Source: Myxococcus xanthus (GTDB lineage Bacteria; Myxococcota; Myxococcia; Myxococcales; Myxococcaceae). From it: a stretch of DNA of 64,000 nt. The notes under the pieces were generated by a model. That model saw nothing but the letters and a program-made list of their open reading frames with translations. It made no database searches and was not told the origin of the DNA. Every line of letters starts with the position of its first letter. Position 1 is the stretch's first letter. Where the stretch lies: positions 248,001 through 312,000 of the forward strand of contig NZ_CP017174.1 in NCBI RefSeq assembly GCF_006402735.1, in the 5' to 3' direction. A program made the position numbers and the translations under genes. Shown here piece after piece: positions 25,119 through 32,932 of the stretch.

Positions 25119-26645
25119 TCACAGCTCGGAGAGGATTCGGTCCAGCTCGTCAGGCTTCACGGGCTTGACCAGATGCCGGTCGAACCCGGCGCGCAGTGCC
25201 TGGTCCCGTCCCTCGGGGCCGCCATAGCCCGTCATGGCCACCAGCCGGATGCCGTTGCCCACCTGGGCACGCAGCGTCTGCGCCACCCGGTAGCCGTCCA
25301 ACCCTGGCAGGCCGATGTCCACCAGCGCCAGCTCGGGCGGCTGCGCCACCGCGAGCGCCACGCCCTGGAGGCCGTCCGGCGCCACCGCCACCTGGTGGCC
25401 CCACAGCTCCAGCAGGTCGTGCATGGCCTGACGCGCGTCCGAGTTGTCCTCCACCACCAGGACGCGCCGACCGCGGCGGAGGTCCACCGCGTTGCGCGCG
25501 GGCGCGGGCTCGACCATCGTGGGGTCCAGGGGCAGCTTCACCACGAACTCGCTGCCGTGGCCGGGGCCGTTGCTTCGCGCCGTCACCTCGCCGCCGTGGA
25601 GCTGGACCAGCTTGCGCACCAGCGTCAGGCCAATGCCCAGGCCGCCGCGCGAGCGCTCCAGCGAGGTGTCCGCCTGCGCGAACAGCTCGAAGATGCGCGG
25701 CAGCACCTCCGGCGGGATGCCGATACCAGAGTCCTTCACCCGCACCACCGCTTGGGCCGAGCCGTCCACGCCTTCCTGTTCCACGTGCAGGTGGACGCAA
25801 CCCGTGTCGGTGTACTTGATGGCGTTGTCGAGCAGGTTGGTGAAGACCTGCTCCAACCGCGTGGCATCCGCCTGCAGCCAGAGCGGACCGGAAGGCAGCG
25901 AGACGTCCAGGCCCAACCCACGCGAATCCGCCATGGGCTGCACGAGTTGGAGCACCTGCCGCAGCACGGGCACCAGGTCCACGGGGCCAGGGCGCAGCTC
26001 CACCTTGTCGCGGGTGATGCGGCTGACGTCGAGCAGGTCATCCACCAGCCGCGCCAGGTGGGTCGTCTGGCGCTGGATGATGCCGCGCATCCGCGCTTCC
26101 TTGTCATCGCTGGCGGGCCTGCGCTCCAGGATGCCAATGGCTGTCATGATGGCGGCCAGCGGGTTACGCAACTCGTGCCCCAGCATGGCCAGGAACTCGT
26201 CCTTGCGGCGGTCCATCTCCGCCAGCTCGTTGGCGCGGTTGCGCGCCACCTGCTCCGCGTGGCGCAGGCGCAACAGCGACTTCACCGTGGCGATGAGCTC
26301 CGCGCCCTCGAAGGGCTGCGTGAGGTAGGCGTCCGCGCCGCCGTCCAGGCCGCGCACCTTCTTGTCGGAGGTGACGAAGGTGGCGGAGGTGTGCAGCACC
26401 GCCATGGCCGCGGTCTGGGGATTGGCGCGCAGCCGCTCGCAGACCTCGTAGCCGCTGATGTCCGGCAGCTTCACGTCGAGGATGACGACGTCCGGGCGGT
26501 GTTGCTGCGCCATCAGCAACGCGCCCATGCCGGTGGCCGCCTCCAGCACGTTGTAGCCCGCCAGCGAGAGCAGCCGGTTGATGAGGTAGCGGTTGGCGTC
26601 GTCGTCGTTGACGTTGAGGACGGTGGCCAGACGGGGCTCAACCAC
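25119..26645 (-). CDS. Hybrid histidine kinase, REC-HisKA-HATPase-REC
   Basis: 508 residues, no membrane segment. A receiver domain (phospho-acceptor Asp57 in VVILDVKLPD) is followed by HisKA with His157 (LAMLGHELRNPLAAI), HATPase_c (TNLLDNAIKYTD, KDSGIGIPPE, GGLGIGLTLV) and a second receiver (LALVDIGLPGLDG). The first receiver has LTQPF where a Lys is normally invariant (TKPF), so its phosphorylation switch may be altered. The start overlaps the end of the upstream hybrid kinase by 8 bp. It is the last gene of the B12-protein sensory operon and has no DNA-binding output of its own. Confidence 0.92.
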   Translation of the reverse strand: MVEPRLATVLNVNDDDANRYLINRLLSLAGYNVLEAATGMGALLMAQQHRPDVVILDVKLPDISGYEVCERLRANPQTAAMAVLHTSATFVTSDKKVRGLDGGADAYLTQPFEGAELIATVKSLLRLRHAEQVARNRANELAEMDRRKDEFLAMLGHELRNPLAAIMTAIGILERRPASDDKEARMRGIIQRQTTHLARLVDDLLDVSRITRDKVELRPGPVDLVPVLRQVLQLVQPMADSRGLGLDVSLPSGPLWLQADATRLEQVFTNLLDNAIKYTDTGCVHLHVEQEGVDGSAQAVVRVKDSGIGIPPEVLPRIFELFAQADTSLERSRGGLGIGLTLVRKLVQLHGGEVTARSNGPGHGSEFVVKLPLDPTMVEPAPARNAVDLRRGRRVLVVEDNSDARQAMHDLLELWGHQVAVAPDGLQGVALAVAQPPELALVDIGLPGLDGYRVAQTLRAQVGNGIRLVAMTGYGGPEGRDQALRAGFDRHLVKPVKPDELDRILSEL

Positions 26646-28689
26646 GGCGGCTTGTCTCCTGCATCAACGCTTGGGAGCCCAGGCCGGCCTTGGACAGGGC
26701 GTCCCGGATGCGGGTGATGGCCACCTCGCGGCTCAGCGTGTGCTTGGCGAGGATGGCGGCCGTCTCCTTCGCCAGCCGCGAGCGCTCGGCCTCTTTCAGC
26801 TCGTGCGAGGTGTGGAGGATGACGGGAACGTCACGCGTGCGCGGGTCCGCCTTCAGCTCGTCCAGCACGTCGAAGGCGGTGATGTCCGGCAGCACGAAGT
26901 CCAGGAAGATGAGGTGCGGGGACTTCTCCCGCGCCAGTTGGACGCCTTCCTTGCCGCCAGCCGCCTCCAGCAGGACGTAGGGCATGTCCTTGAGGAGCTG
27001 CTTGAGCAGGTAGCGGTGCACATCATCGTCGTCGATGATGAGGATGCGCTCCACCGGACCGGTGCGGGCCATGGCTTGCAGCTTGCGTTGCAGCCGCGCC
27101 TCGTCCACCGGTTTGAGCCAGAACTCGTCGGCGCCCAGCGCGCGGGCCTTCTGCTCGCGGTCCGTCACCGTCACCACCAGGATGGGGATGTCGCGGGTGG
27201 CCTCGTTGTTCTTCATGTCCGCCAGGAAGCCCCAGCTCGTCTCGCCCTCCAGCATGACGTCCAGCACCATGGCGGCGGGGCGCACGCGCTCCAGCACGCG
27301 CCGGGCCTCATCCGTGCTGCGCACCGGCAGCACCTGGAAGCCGGAGCGCGCCAGGTACTTCTCGTAGAGGAAGAGCGTCTGCCGGTCGTCCTCCAGCACC
27401 AGCACCGGCGCCCGGCTGGGGTCCAGGTGCGCGCTGCGCTCCGTCAGGCCGGTCATCTCCGTGACCTCCATGTGGACGCGCGGGAGGGTGACGGTGAACG
27501 TGGCGCCCTGTCCCAGCGCGCTCTTCACGGTGAGCGTGCCGCCCAGGAGCTCCGTCAGCCGGCGAGCCAGCGGCAGGCCCAGGCCGGTGCCCTTCGCCTT
27601 GCGTTGCAGGTGGCTCTCCACCTGCGAGAACTCCTCGAAGATGCGCTCGTGGTGCTCCGGCGCGATGCCAATGCCCGTGTCCTGCACGGTGAAGACCACC
27701 GTGTCCCGGGGGCCGGGCGCCGCTGACACCGTGACGTGGCCGGACTCGGTGAACTTCAGCGCGTTGGACACCAGGTTGCGCAGCACCTGGCTCAGCCGGG
27801 ACTCGTCCGTCTCCAGCTCCAGCGGCGCGTCTGGCTCCACCAACCGCAGCGCCACGGGCACGCCAGGCGGCAAGAGCGGTTTCATCATGCCGCGCAGCGC
27901 GCTGAGCAGGTCGCGCACCACGAAGCGGCTGTGGCGCAGCGCCGCCTTGCCGGCCTCCATCTTGGAGAGGTCCAGCAGGTCATTCACCAGCTCGAAGAGG
28001 GCCTCCGCGGAGTTGCGGATGAACTGGACCTGCTTCTCCTGCTCGCCGCTCAGGGCGCCGTTGATGGGGTTGAGCAGCACCTTCGACAGGCCGAGGATGG
28101 AGTGCAGCGGGGTGCGGAACTCGTGGCTGACGTTGGTCACCACGCGGCTCTTGATTTCCGCGGCCAGCTGGAGGCTTTCGGCCTTCTCATCCAGCGCGGC
28201 GTGGAGGCTGCGCACGCCGCGGTTGGACTCCTCCAGCTCGCTGTTGAGGCGGGCCAGTTCGTCCGCGCGGCGCTTGAGCTCGCGCTGCTGGCGCTCCGTT
28301 TCGCGGTGGAGCGCGGACAGCTCGCTCAGGGTGGTGCTCACCCGATCGAGCGCGCTGCCGTAGTCCTCCGGCACCAGGCTGCCCACCAGCAGCACGCCTC
28401 CGTCATGGGGCCGGGCGCGGAAGGCGAACGTCGCGGGCACCTGGTCCCGGCAGAGGATGAGCTCCCAGCCCTCCACCTTCTCGTCGCGCGCCCGGACCAG
28501 CAGCCGGTCCACCTTCTCTTCGGTGCCCTGGGCCGCCAGCCCACGCAGCGGCTGTCCGGGTTCGGCGGCGAGGGCGTTCCGGGCGCGGGCGTCCACCCAG
28601 GTGAGGGTGCCGCCCGCGTCGCAGGCCAGGGCGACCTCGCGGCTGAGGTCGTCGAAGAACGGCGGCTCGGCGGAGGCGGGATGCCTCAT
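26638..28689 (-). CDS. Hybrid histidine kinase, PAS-like-coiled coil-HisKA-HATPase-REC-REC
   Basis: 683 residues, cytoplasmic. A PAS-like N-terminal domain (about 12-110) and a long Glu/Arg-rich coiled coil (about 112-180) lead to HisKA with His189 (TNVSHEFRTPLHSI), HATPase_c (RNLVSNALKFTE, QDTGIGIAPEH, GTGLGLPLARR) and two receivers, with Asp in MVLDVMLEG and IFLDFVLPD. The second receiver has AKHT where KP is usual. The ATG at 28689 overlaps the previous stop (ATGA). This start is preferred over longer readings, which would run through the upstream gene. Phosphorelay to the next hybrid kinase is likely. Confidence 0.92.
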   Translation of the reverse strand: MRHPASAEPPFFDDLSREVALACDAGGTLTWVDARARNALAAEPGQPLRGLAAQGTEEKVDRLLVRARDEKVEGWELILCRDQVPATFAFRARPHDGGVLLVGSLVPEDYGSALDRVSTTLSELSALHRETERQQRELKRRADELARLNSELEESNRGVRSLHAALDEKAESLQLAAEIKSRVVTNVSHEFRTPLHSILGLSKVLLNPINGALSGEQEKQVQFIRNSAEALFELVNDLLDLSKMEAGKAALRHSRFVVRDLLSALRGMMKPLLPPGVPVALRLVEPDAPLELETDESRLSQVLRNLVSNALKFTESGHVTVSAAPGPRDTVVFTVQDTGIGIAPEHHERIFEEFSQVESHLQRKAKGTGLGLPLARRLTELLGGTLTVKSALGQGATFTVTLPRVHMEVTEMTGLTERSAHLDPSRAPVLVLEDDRQTLFLYEKYLARSGFQVLPVRSTDEARRVLERVRPAAMVLDVMLEGETSWGFLADMKNNEATRDIPILVVTVTDREQKARALGADEFWLKPVDEARLQRKLQAMARTGPVERILIIDDDDVHRYLLKQLLKDMPYVLLEAAGGKEGVQLAREKSPHLIFLDFVLPDITAFDVLDELKADPRTRDVPVILHTSHELKEAERSRLAKETAAILAKHTLSREVAITRIRDALSKAGLGSQALMQETSRRG

Positions 28690-29390
28690 GAACGAGTCTC
28701 CTCCCAGGACACCCCCGCTTCGGCGAGGAGTGCCCGTGCTTCGGGGTGACGTGAGCCCAGCACGGACTTCAACATGCCCAGCACACTGGGAAATGCCAGG
28801 AGGCCAAATCCGCGCCTCGGCCAGAAGCCGGCGTACCAGCGCACATGGTCGCCCAACAGGTCGGACTTCCCGGCGGCGAGCGCGTCGGCCACGTAGGACA
28901 GCTGCAACTGGAGCTCTTCCTCCAGACGGGGCTGGTCCTCGGGGATGATGTAGAGCGTGAGGCGCGCCGTGGCGGCGCGTGCGAGCTCGGGCGCCTCCTC
29001 TTCCAGCAGGCGGGCCGGACCCTCCTGGTAGCGAAGGGCCTGTCGCGCGGCGCCCACGTAGTCGTGGGGTTCGCTCCCGGGGCCCCAGCCTTCCGCTTCC
29101 AGCGCGGCGGTCAGCCCGGCGAAGTGCCGGTCCAGATGGCGCGAGCACATGCCGCGCGACACCAGCAGGGTGCGCAGCCAGCGGGCGTAGCCCTCCAGGA
29201 CAGAGGGGAGGTGTTCGTCCAGGGCCTGCACCAGGTAGCGGATGTGGAAGCGCGCGTCCTCGTCACCGAAGCGCTGCGCGCGCTCCAGGCCGTAGCGGGC
29301 GGCCCAGAAGGGGTCCTGATAGAGCGCCTCCTGAGAGGCGGTGGCCAGCCGGTCCGCCCGTGCTTCCACGCTCTTGCTCACGCTCTCCAT
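28686..29390 (-). CDS. Helical protein with internal repeat, partner of B12-binding protein
   Basis: 234 residues, all-helical, no signal peptide. I do not recognise a named family. Residues 48-81 (YLVQALDEHLPSVLEGYARW then LLVSRGM) and 162-195 (YVADALAAGKSDLLGDHVRW then FWPRRGF) are two copies of one motif: Y(L/V)xxAL, an acidic loop, xxRW and an RG end. This suggests a duplicated sensor or ligand-binding helical unit. It starts 7 bp after the B12-binding protein gene and overlaps the hybrid kinase by ATGA, so it probably links the B12 protein to the kinases. Confidence 0.65.
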   Translation of the reverse strand: MESVSKSVEARADRLATASQEALYQDPFWAARYGLERAQRFGDEDARFHIRYLVQALDEHLPSVLEGYARWLRTLLVSRGMCSRHLDRHFAGLTAALEAEGWGPGSEPHDYVGAARQALRYQEGPARLLEEEAPELARAATARLTLYIIPEDQPRLEEELQLQLSYVADALAAGKSDLLGDHVRWYAGFWPRRGFGLLAFPSVLGMLKSVLGSRHPEARALLAEAGVSWEETRS

Positions 29391-29397
29391 GGTGCTT

Positions 29398-30090
29398 TCA
29401 GACTCCCAGGACCCGGCAGGCGGACGCGACGAACTCCCGCGCGTCCTTGCCGAAGAAGTTCACGCCCAGCTCCTCCTCCAGCCCGGGTGCCCAGTTGAAG
29501 GCCAGGCCGCCCACGGCGATGGAGACATCGGGGAGTGTCTTGCGCACGTGCGCCACGGCTTCGCGGAGCGCGGGCAGGTGGTACGTCATCGTCACGGAAA
29601 GGGCGACCAGGTCCGGACGAAGCTCGTTCGTCATGCGGGCCAGGTGCTCCGGTGGAACGTTGGCGCCCAGGAAGCGCACGTCGAAGCCGGCCATCTCCAG
29701 GAAGTCGCTGGACATGCGCGCACCCACTTCATGCAGCTCGCCCTGGACGCAGGAGACGAGGACGACCTTGCCGTTGAACGGATCCCTGGGCAGGTGCCGG
29801 TACAGGTGCGCGAGCGCGAGCTGGGAGACGGCGGTCGCCAGGTGCTCCTGCGCCACGGAGATGACGTTCTCCTGCCACAGCCTGCCGATTTCATACTGGG
29901 CGGGCTGGATGACCTCCAGGTGCAGCGTCTGGAGAGGAACGCCCCGGAGCAGTCCCTCGTCCACGAGCAGCCGCAACGCCTCACGCCGGTTCCCGGCGAG
30001 CTGCGCTGCGAGATACGCGTTCAGCAGGCCCGTCAGGGCGGAGTCGTTGGAGGTGAGCACGGGCGCCGTGGAGGGGAGGGCGAGGGACAA
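29398..30090 (-). CDS. Cobalamin-binding protein with W-x9-EH motif, putative B12 photosensor
   Basis: 230 residues. The N-terminal helical cap (about 15-100) contains Trp72 followed nine residues later by Glu82-His83 (W-x9-EH). That motif marks the adenosylcobalamin-capping bundle of CarH-type photoreceptors. The C-terminal Rossmann domain (about 106-230) has the lower-ligand motif ELHEVG (His120; usually DxHxxG), then FLGANVPPE and SVTMTYHL, IAVGGLAFN. There is no MerR-like DNA-binding domain, so output must go through partners. First gene of a four-gene operon with two hybrid kinases, divergent from an ECF sigma gene. B12 binding is very likely and light sensing is an inference. Confidence 0.85.
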   Translation of the reverse strand: MSLALPSTAPVLTSNDSALTGLLNAYLAAQLAGNRREALRLLVDEGLLRGVPLQTLHLEVIQPAQYEIGRLWQENVISVAQEHLATAVSQLALAHLYRHLPRDPFNGKVVLVSCVQGELHEVGARMSSDFLEMAGFDVRFLGANVPPEHLARMTNELRPDLVALSVTMTYHLPALREAVAHVRKTLPDVSIAVGGLAFNWAPGLEEELGVNFFGKDAREFVASACRVLGV

Positions 30091-30223
30091 CGTATCGGGG
30101 TTGTGTTTCTCAGTTACAGCGAACTGGCCCCGATTTCATCGCCAACCTGACAGTGCCCGGCCCTTCTTTCACGCACTCGCGTGCCTGCTTGCTTGTAGCT
30201 TTTACCGAATCAGGCGGTGGCAT

Positions 30224-30237
30224 TGTACCTGGGTACA
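30224..30237. promoter_or_regulatory. Palindrome TGTACC-TG-GGTACA in a divergent promoter region
   Basis: A perfect 6-bp-arm palindrome with a 2-bp centre, between the divergent B12-protein operon (starts 30090) and the ECF sigma gene (starts 30358). It is the most operator-like element in these 267 bases. A second, weaker repeat AGTCCC-GGGACT spans 30262-30283. It may control one or both operons; the binding protein is unknown. Confidence 0.4.
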
Positions 30238-30357
30238 GGGACGCCGCGCTGATTCCCGATAAGTCCCCAGGAAACACGGGACTGAAAAGTCCGAGTGACA
30301 GTTCTCCGAGGCCGCGGTGTTTCCCTGTCCGCGGCAACCGAGGGAGGCGAGCGAGCG

Positions 30358-30843
30358 GTGTCAATCGATGTGGAGGCCTACTACCGGCGCTATGGCCCCC
30401 AGGTGCTCCGGCGCTGCCGCTTCCTCTTGCGTGACGAGGAGAAGGCCGTGGACGCCATGCACGACGTGTTCGTGCAGTTGCTGCGCTACCAGGGCGCGCT
30501 GAAGGACGCGGCGCCGTCGAGCCTGTTGCACCGGATTGCCACCACGGTGTGTCTCAACAGGCTGCGCGGCGCGAAGCGGCGCCCGGAGGACCGGGAGGAC
30601 GAACTGGTGCTGCAGATTGCCTCCGCCGACGACACCGAGTCCCGCACCGCCGCGCGCGGCCTGTTGGACCGCCTCTTCGGCCGGGTGCCCGCGTCCAGTC
30701 AGGACATCGCGGTGCTGCACCTGGTGGATGGGATGACGCTGGAGGAGACGGCCCGCGAAGTGGGGCTGTCCGTGTCCGGCGTGCGCAAGCGCCTGCGGGC
30801 GCTGACGGCAGTGCTGCAAGAGCTGGAGCTGGAGGCCGCATGA
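30358..30843 (+). CDS. ECF-type RNA polymerase sigma factor
   Basis: 161 residues from a GTG with GGAGG nine bases upstream. Region 2 reads YYRRYGPQVLRRCRFLLRDE then VDAMHDVFVQLLRY, and region 4 reads LHLVDGMTLEETAREVGLSV then GVRKRLRAL. This is the ECF sigma-70 plan with no extra domain. It directs RNA polymerase to a stress- or signal-specific regulon. Its stop overlaps the next ATG (ATGA), and that next product has the look of a membrane anti-sigma factor. It is transcribed divergently from the B12-binding protein operon. Confidence 0.9.
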   Translation: MSIDVEAYYRRYGPQVLRRCRFLLRDEEKAVDAMHDVFVQLLRYQGALKDAAPSSLLHRIATTVCLNRLRGAKRRPEDREDELVLQIASADDTESRTAARGLLDRLFGRVPASSQDIAVLHLVDGMTLEETAREVGLSVSGVRKRLRALTAVLQELELEAA

Positions 30844-31631
30844 CATCCGCCCACCACCGCACCCCGGATTGGTTGCTGGAACGAATCGCCCTGGGCGAGC
30901 TGCCGCCCGCGGAGCTGGCCGCCGCCCGCGCCCGGCTGGCCGAGGAACCCGACGGCCTGGCCCGGCTCGCTGCGCTGGAGTCCGACACGCGCGCCACGCT
31001 GGAGGCGCTGCCGCCCGCCCGGGTGGCCCGCGAAGTGGAAGCGCGCGCGGCCCGGCGGGATGCGCCCCGCCCGGCCTTCCGCCTGTCGCCCGCGTGGGGC
31101 CTGGTGCCGGCGCTCGCCGCGGTGGCGCTGGTCATGGTGGCCCTGCCTTCCTCGGAAACCGGGTACGGCACGGCCCCGGGGGACACCCGGGAGGTCACGC
31201 GCATCAAGGGGCTGGCGCCGCAGCTCGTCATCCACCGGCAGTCCACCTCCCGCCCGGAGCGGCTCGCCGACGGGGCCGCCGCCGCCGCGGGTGACGTGGT
31301 GCAGGTGGCGTACATCGCCTCGGGCCGCTCGCATGGCGTCATCGTCTCCCTGGATGGCAACGGCGCCGTCACCCTCCACGCGCCGGATGAGGGCTCCCGG
31401 TCCATGGCCCTGGTTCCGTCGGGAACGCAGGTGTTGCCGCGCGCCTACGAGCTGGACGATGCCCCGGGTTTCGAGCGCTTCTTCTTCGTTTCGTCCGATG
31501 CGCCCTTCGACGTGGCGGTGGTGCTGGCCGCCGCGGAGGCACTGTCTGGAAATCCCGACGCCTCCTCGGCACCTCTGTCATTGCCCGGGAACTTGACGCA
31601 GGCCTCCCTCACGCTGGAAAAGCAGGAGTGA
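30840..31631 (+). CDS. Putative membrane-bound anti-sigma factor
   Basis: 263 residues. A short N-terminal helical region (WLLERIALGELPPAELAAAR and onward) resembles the sigma-binding part of anti-sigma factors, but without the zinc-binding HxxxCxxC. One transmembrane helix (about 86-103) separates it from an exported beta-rich domain carrying SHGVIVSLDGNGAVTLHAP, a DUF4384-like stretch. Coupling to the sigma gene by ATGA supports the assignment. It should hold the sigma factor at the membrane until an envelope signal is sensed. No protease site can be identified. Confidence 0.78.
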   Translation: MTSAHHRTPDWLLERIALGELPPAELAAARARLAEEPDGLARLAALESDTRATLEALPPARVAREVEARAARRDAPRPAFRLSPAWGLVPALAAVALVMVALPSSETGYGTAPGDTREVTRIKGLAPQLVIHRQSTSRPERLADGAAAAAGDVVQVAYIASGRSHGVIVSLDGNGAVTLHAPDEGSRSMALVPSGTQVLPRAYELDDAPGFERFFFVSSDAPFDVAVVLAAAEALSGNPDASSAPLSLPGNLTQASLTLEKQE

Positions 31632-32239
31632 TGAAATCCTTTGCGCTCCTCGCATTCGGGCTGTGGGCGGGGACGGCCACCGCTGAGTCCCAGTACGCAC
31701 CCCGCCTTTCGCTGATGAGCGAGCGGGGGGCCTTCGCCCAGCAGCCGGGGGAGGATGTCTCCGAGTCCTCCTCGAGAGGGCTGCGCCGGGGCTCCACCCA
31801 CATGGAGTTCTGGTTGAGCGACATCCAGGTCGCCAACATGGGGGTGAAGCTGGGCGGCGGGGCCGTCTACTTCACGCTGATGGCGGGCCTGGAGCCGGGC
31901 CGCGACGCGCGCTTCAGCTTCGCGGCGGGCGTGGGCGGCCACATGACGCTGTCCCAGCGGCTCTGGGTGGACCTGGACGTGACGGGCGGCGCCGTCCAGC
32001 CGGTGCGCAACCCGCTGGAGGGCGACGGTGGCAACGTGCTGGGGCAGGTCCGGTTGATGCTGGGCTTCCAACTCATGCCCCGCCTGGCCGTGTTCGCCGG
32101 GCCCACCTACAACGCGTGGTTCTCCTGGGGCGCGTCGGACTTCGACTCCATCACCCGGCTGTCCTTCCGGGAGCGCAACCCGGAGCCGGATCAACGCCTC
32201 CAGCACTGGCCCGGCATCCAGGTGGGCCTCCACATCTGA
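31631..32239 (+). CDS. Exported protein, probable outer-membrane beta-barrel
   Basis: 202 residues. A signal peptide (KSFALLAFGLWAGTATA) precedes a mature chain of alternating beta strands (VKLGGGAVYFTLMAGLEPG, FSFAAGVGGHMTLSQRLWVD, QVRLMLGFQLMPRLAVFAGP), suggesting an eight-strand barrel. I do not recognise a family. The ATG at 31631 overlaps the anti-sigma stop by one base; GTG at 31628 is an alternative. As the third gene of the sigma operon it may be the sensor or a target of the same envelope signal. Confidence 0.7.
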   Translation: MKSFALLAFGLWAGTATAESQYAPRLSLMSERGAFAQQPGEDVSESSSRGLRRGSTHMEFWLSDIQVANMGVKLGGGAVYFTLMAGLEPGRDARFSFAAGVGGHMTLSQRLWVDLDVTGGAVQPVRNPLEGDGGNVLGQVRLMLGFQLMPRLAVFAGPTYNAWFSWGASDFDSITRLSFRERNPEPDQRLQHWPGIQVGLHI

Positions 32240-32260
32240 GGCCCGCCCGGAAGGGTGTTT

Positions 32261-32722
32261 TCAGTTCTCCACCTTGCTGGCGCGCAGGACGGTGGCCGCG
32301 CCCGCGGGGCCCGCGTTGGGTCGCGTCTCCAACGTGCCCTGAATCTTGAGCCCGGTGCCGTCCAGCGTCTTGCGGATCAAGGCACCCGTCTGCTCGTCCG
32401 AGCCCTTCGTCACCGCGGACAGCTCCAGTTCGTGCACGGGGATGGGCTCCGCGTCTGGCTTGTCCACCGGGAAGGCGTTGTAGGTGGGGCAGGGCGGGGC
32501 GAAGCAGCGCACGCCACTGTCCTTGACGATGTAGACGGCGCTCTCACCCTGCTTGGGCTGGGAATCATTGCTGGGCGGTGGGGTCATGGTGGGCGTTCCG
32601 TTCTCGCTGGAGGGGGTTCCATTCTCGCTCGCCGGTGGCGAGGACGTCGCGGCGGGCGGCTTGCTACATCCGGAGACGAAGCCAAGGACAAGGGCGGCGA
32701 GCACCAGCGAGCGGCGGTTCAT
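32261..32722 (-). CDS. Lipoprotein with DUF6748-like domain
   Basis: 153 residues. The signal ends in the lipobox VSGC. A low-complexity linker has SENGTP twice, then many Pro and Ser residues. The folded part has VRCFAPPCPTYNA, the Cys-containing signature of DUF6748 proteins, and LKIQGTLETRPNAGPAGA. Members are secreted proteins of unknown function, common in myxobacteria. Convergent with the outer-membrane protein gene and divergent from dnaN. Confidence 0.75.
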   Translation of the reverse strand: MNRRSLVLAALVLGFVSGCSKPPAATSSPPASENGTPSSENGTPTMTPPPSNDSQPKQGESAVYIVKDSGVRCFAPPCPTYNAFPVDKPDAEPIPVHELELSAVTKGSDEQTGALIRKTLDGTGLKIQGTLETRPNAGPAGAATVLRASKVEN

Positions 32723-32853
32723 GACGGGCTCCAGGGGAGGAAAGAGGCGCCAGTGTGCTCCGGCTCGCCGCCAGGGGCCAGTCTGTCTCGCGAATTGGTG
32801 ACTGGCGGTCAGTTGCAGGTGGACATTGCTGCTCCCACGTCGCTCAGGGTTCG

Positions 32854-32882
32854 TTGACGGACTGGAGTGCAGGGGCTACATC
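32854..32882 (+). promoter_or_regulatory. Possible dnaN promoter
   Basis: TTGACG (32854-32859), a 17-base spacer and TACATC (32877-32882) lie about 50 bases before the dnaN ATG. The -35 is good and the -10 is weak. Assigned by position and spacing only. Confidence 0.4.
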
Positions 32883-32932
32883 CGGCCTCGTAGATCGGCC
32901 TTCGCGGCCGAGACCCGTAAGGACGCCCTCCG

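Noticed and set aside
28690..29148. N-terminal extension of the PAS-type hybrid kinase to 836 residues.
   Set aside because: The extension runs through the coding region of the upstream helical protein in another frame and has low-complexity Arg/Gly sequence. The ATGA overlap at 28689 is the natural start.
32723..32932. Replication origin beside dnaN.
   Set aside because: No cluster of DnaA boxes (TTATNCACA) and no AT-rich unwinding stretch is visible, and dnaA is not adjacent.
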